DNA of 64,000 nucleotides. It comes from Elysia chlorotica. Taxonomy: Eukaryota; Mollusca; Gastropoda; Plakobranchidae. Shown here piece after piece: positions 62,065 to 64,000 of this stretch; position 1 is the first letter of the stretch; each line of letters starts with the position of its first letter. The stretch covers positions 549,989-613,988 of the forward strand of contig RQTK01000090.1 of the NCBI GenBank assembly GCA_003991915.1. Reading direction: 5' to 3'. The notes below the pieces were generated by a model, which saw only the letters and a program-made list of their open reading frames with translations, was not told the DNA's origin and searched no databases. The position numbers and the translations under genes were made by a program.

Positions 62065-63300
62065 ATGGCTTTGGACCAAAGCAGAGAACTGAGCAAGACG
62101 ATTTTCTCTGTGCTAATTTTGCAAGTAACATTCTCAGTACTAAATGTGAAGGCTGATTTCAACCATTCATCCCAACTTCACAAAAAGTTCATCACAGACC
62201 TAGACCACCGTGTGCGGCCTTCTCTCAACGCTAGCATTCCCACTGATGTGAACGTGAGCTTGCACATCATATCTCTCAGAGAGATCGTCGAGACGCACCA
62301 GTTCTACATGCTTAACATCTGGATGGAGTTCTACTGGAAGGATGAAATCCGACAATGGGACCCGGCAGAGCACGGCGGCGTGAAGGTCATCTACCCATAC
62401 CCAGGGGACACGTGGATTCCTCGAGTTCTGATTTCTAACTCTGTGGAGAAGCGCGATTTATTTTCTGACGACCACACCCTGCATGGGATATTCTACGATG
62501 GCACCACACGTTGGTATCCGGGGAGCGTAATTTCTGCGGGCTGCACGCTGGATTTGACATACTTCCCGTTCGACTCCCAGATTTGCACACTCCGCTTCAT
62601 ACCCCAATCCTTTGAGTGGGATGTTAATCTCGTCGCGGCACAAGATGGCATTAACACCTCCGGCTATGCAAGAAATTGTGAATGGAGACTGGAATCTACA
62701 AGTATCAGAAAAACGGCGCTAGTTTACGATAATTTATCTCTTGGCTCGATGTACTTTGACTTTCGCTTCAGCCGACGGCCAACATTTTATCTCGTAAACG
62801 TGTTTGCCCCTGTTGCGGTGATGTCCCTTTTGGCGCCACTGGTGTTTGTGTTGCCAGAAGAAAGTGGTGAGAGAGTGTCTTACTCAGTCACTCTTTTACT
62901 GTCAATGACGGTCTTTCTGAGCTTCGTGTCCGAGAAACTGCCGACTTGCTCAGAGCCTTTGCCTCTAACGGTGACCTACATCTTCGCAATGCTCATCCAC
63001 AGCGGCCTATGCGTCGTATGCACTGTTTTCCAGCTCAGGTTTATCCAAAACCACAAGGATCAGGCTGGGAATCAGCAAAGAGAAGACGAGAATGCTGGTT
63101 TGATCGATGCTGGTTCTTCACATCAAGAAAACGGTAATAACGATCACGCTAAAAAGCTCGATGACAATTATGTGAACGATCATATCTTTGTCACCGACAC
63201 CATGCCAAAAGGAAACGGACAACCCAGAAGCGGAAATGGTACCCGGTCTACTGATAAGACAAGGAGCATGCTCAAACACTGCTCGAAGCACTTCAATTGA
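62065..63300 (+). CDS. Nicotinic-type Cys-loop receptor subunit, no TM4 in frame
   Basis: 411 codons in one exon. Residues 1-30 form a signal peptide; 31-235 the ligand-binding domain with WNP-like QWDPAEHGG, DTWIPRVLISNS (usual WxPD is WIPR) and the Cys loop C160-C174 enclosing FPFD. Loop C has a single Cys (GYARNCEWRL), not the vicinal pair, so it is a non-alpha type subunit. TM1 is ~240-264, TM2 ~271-290 and TM3 ~299-324. GER before TM2 places Glu at -1', typical of cation-selective pores. Potential N-glycosylation at N33, N55, N63, N197 and N223. After a ~75-residue hydrophilic loop the frame stops without TM4. The start has a good context (ACCATGG) and lies 9 nt after a strong acceptor (TTTTCCGACCCAG), so a 5' UTR exon is likely upstream. 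Known role of the family: pentameric acetylcholine-gated or related channels at the plasma membrane. The true ligand is unknown. Confidence 0.9.
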   Translation: MALDQSRELSKTIFSVLILQVTFSVLNVKADFNHSSQLHKKFITDLDHRVRPSLNASIPTDVNVSLHIISLREIVETHQFYMLNIWMEFYWKDEIRQWDPAEHGGVKVIYPYPGDTWIPRVLISNSVEKRDLFSDDHTLHGIFYDGTTRWYPGSVISAGCTLDLTYFPFDSQICTLRFIPQSFEWDVNLVAAQDGINTSGYARNCEWRLESTSIRKTALVYDNLSLGSMYFDFRFSRRPTFYLVNVFAPVAVMSLLAPLVFVLPEESGERVSYSVTLLLSMTVFLSFVSEKLPTCSEPLPLTVTYIFAMLIHSGLCVVCTVFQLRFIQNHKDQAGNQQREDENAGLIDAGSSHQENGNNDHAKKLDDNYVNDHIFVTDTMPKGNGQPRSGNGTRSTDKTRSMLKHCSKHFN

Positions 63301-63404
63301 TCCTTCTTGGATTCTTTTACACATACTGGTGTGTTGTATCTGTAGCCTTTTTCGTCATTTTTCAAATTAATGAGAGTAACATGGTTAAACCGGCAGAGGT
63401 TTGA
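63258..63404 (+). other. TM4-like coding stretch in a different frame from the receptor
   Basis: A different frame from the main ORF reads EHAQTLLEAL then LGFFYTYWCVVSVAFF and stops at 63404. Position, length and hydrophobicity match a Cys-loop TM4 and its short C-terminal tail. In-frame stops at 63252 and 63255 mark its upstream limit. Confidence 0.6.
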
Positions 63405-64000
63405 GATGGGTAGCTAAATCTAAAAATCTCGACATTGTTTACTAATTCCCTTCTACTTTAGCTATGGCATATTACAGAAGTTCGAGAATTAAGTAGTATT
63501 TTTTGTATTGGTTGTGTGGAGCGTGGTAGCCATGCAGTGGAACACCGCCTTCCGAAACAGGCACTATAAAAAATACTCCTGTAGCTCTGACTTCTTAAAC
63601 ATAAAATACCGTGGATACGTTTATAGTGGACAGTTTTGTGGACGGCCTGTATCCTGAGCTGATTTGTGAGGCAATATCATCTCTATCAAATCAATCCACT
63701 CGGGATAACGGTGCATCAGACTTATTGTGCTCGTTATCTTTTTTTTTTTTTTTTTTTTTTTTTGAATTTTGAAAATCAATCTTAACGCCACTAATCCTTT
63801 GACAAAGAAAAGAACATGTTCAAAGTTTTTTGTCAAATGAAACTGGATTAAACTTCTTCTTCCCCCCCCCCCCTGAGACTTTAATATAGAATGAAAAAGA
63901 TCCAGAGTCTGGCAAGGCCCCAACTTATTCTACAAGTTTATCGTCATCCGACAAAGTACTGAAGAAGTTTGAAGTAAATAACTATTGGTCGTGGAAATAT
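63405..64000. other. Downstream of the receptor, no further gene seen
   Basis: AT-rich, with a T-run at about 63739-63762 and a C-run near 63864. No canonical AATAAA close to the receptor stop was found. Confidence 0.5.

Overview
This is animal nuclear DNA: AT-rich, full of microsatellites, LINE and tRNA-derived SINE remnants, with intron-bearing genes. A family of tRNA-headed SINEs ending near CCAACTCAACAAC, a divergent Cys-loop receptor and a single MTMR10/12-type gene fit a mollusc, most likely a gastropod. That assignment is inference; no species-specific marker was seen.

Layout. (1) 1-17640 is a nested tandem array. Seven copies of one LINE reverse-transcriptase fragment, all on the minus strand, alternate with a ~750 bp block that carries exon-like splice signals on the plus strand. 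A ~307 bp satellite (about 19 units) is expanded inside the array, and a ~400 bp retroposon with an (ATT)n tail was carried along by a 1.6 kb duplication. (2) 19196-20640 is a short fossil LTR element. (3) 20641-29760 is AT-rich and mostly non-genic, with SINE relics, a 32 bp-stem hairpin, and one plausible minus-strand terminal coding exon at 27686-27854. (4) 29763-32884 is a complete gene for a secreted SOUL-family heme-binding protein: TATA box, non-coding first exon, four coding exons, poly(A) signal. (5) 33180-37258 is a head-to-tail duplication (2.26 kb and 1.82 kb copies) that ends in the likely 5' UTR of the next gene. (6) 37349-53748 is a 15-exon MTMR10/12-type myotubularin pseudophosphatase. 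Its exon 3 exists as two 64-nt tandem copies separated by 18 nt, differing at two synonymous sites. Intron 1 holds an AGATCT/TCTAGA array and a perfect 53-bp palindrome. (7) 53749-62000 is AT-rich intergenic DNA with small tandem duplications. (8) 62065-63300 is a single-exon nicotinic-type Cys-loop receptor subunit whose fourth membrane segment lies in another reading frame just past the stop.

The three host genes are all on the plus strand but belong to unrelated pathways (heme binding/secretion, phosphoinositide pseudophosphatase, ligand-gated channel). I see no operon-like or functional clustering. The strongest candidates for something new are the mutually exclusive exon pair in the MTMR gene and the antisense-LINE/exon-block array in the first 17.6 kb.
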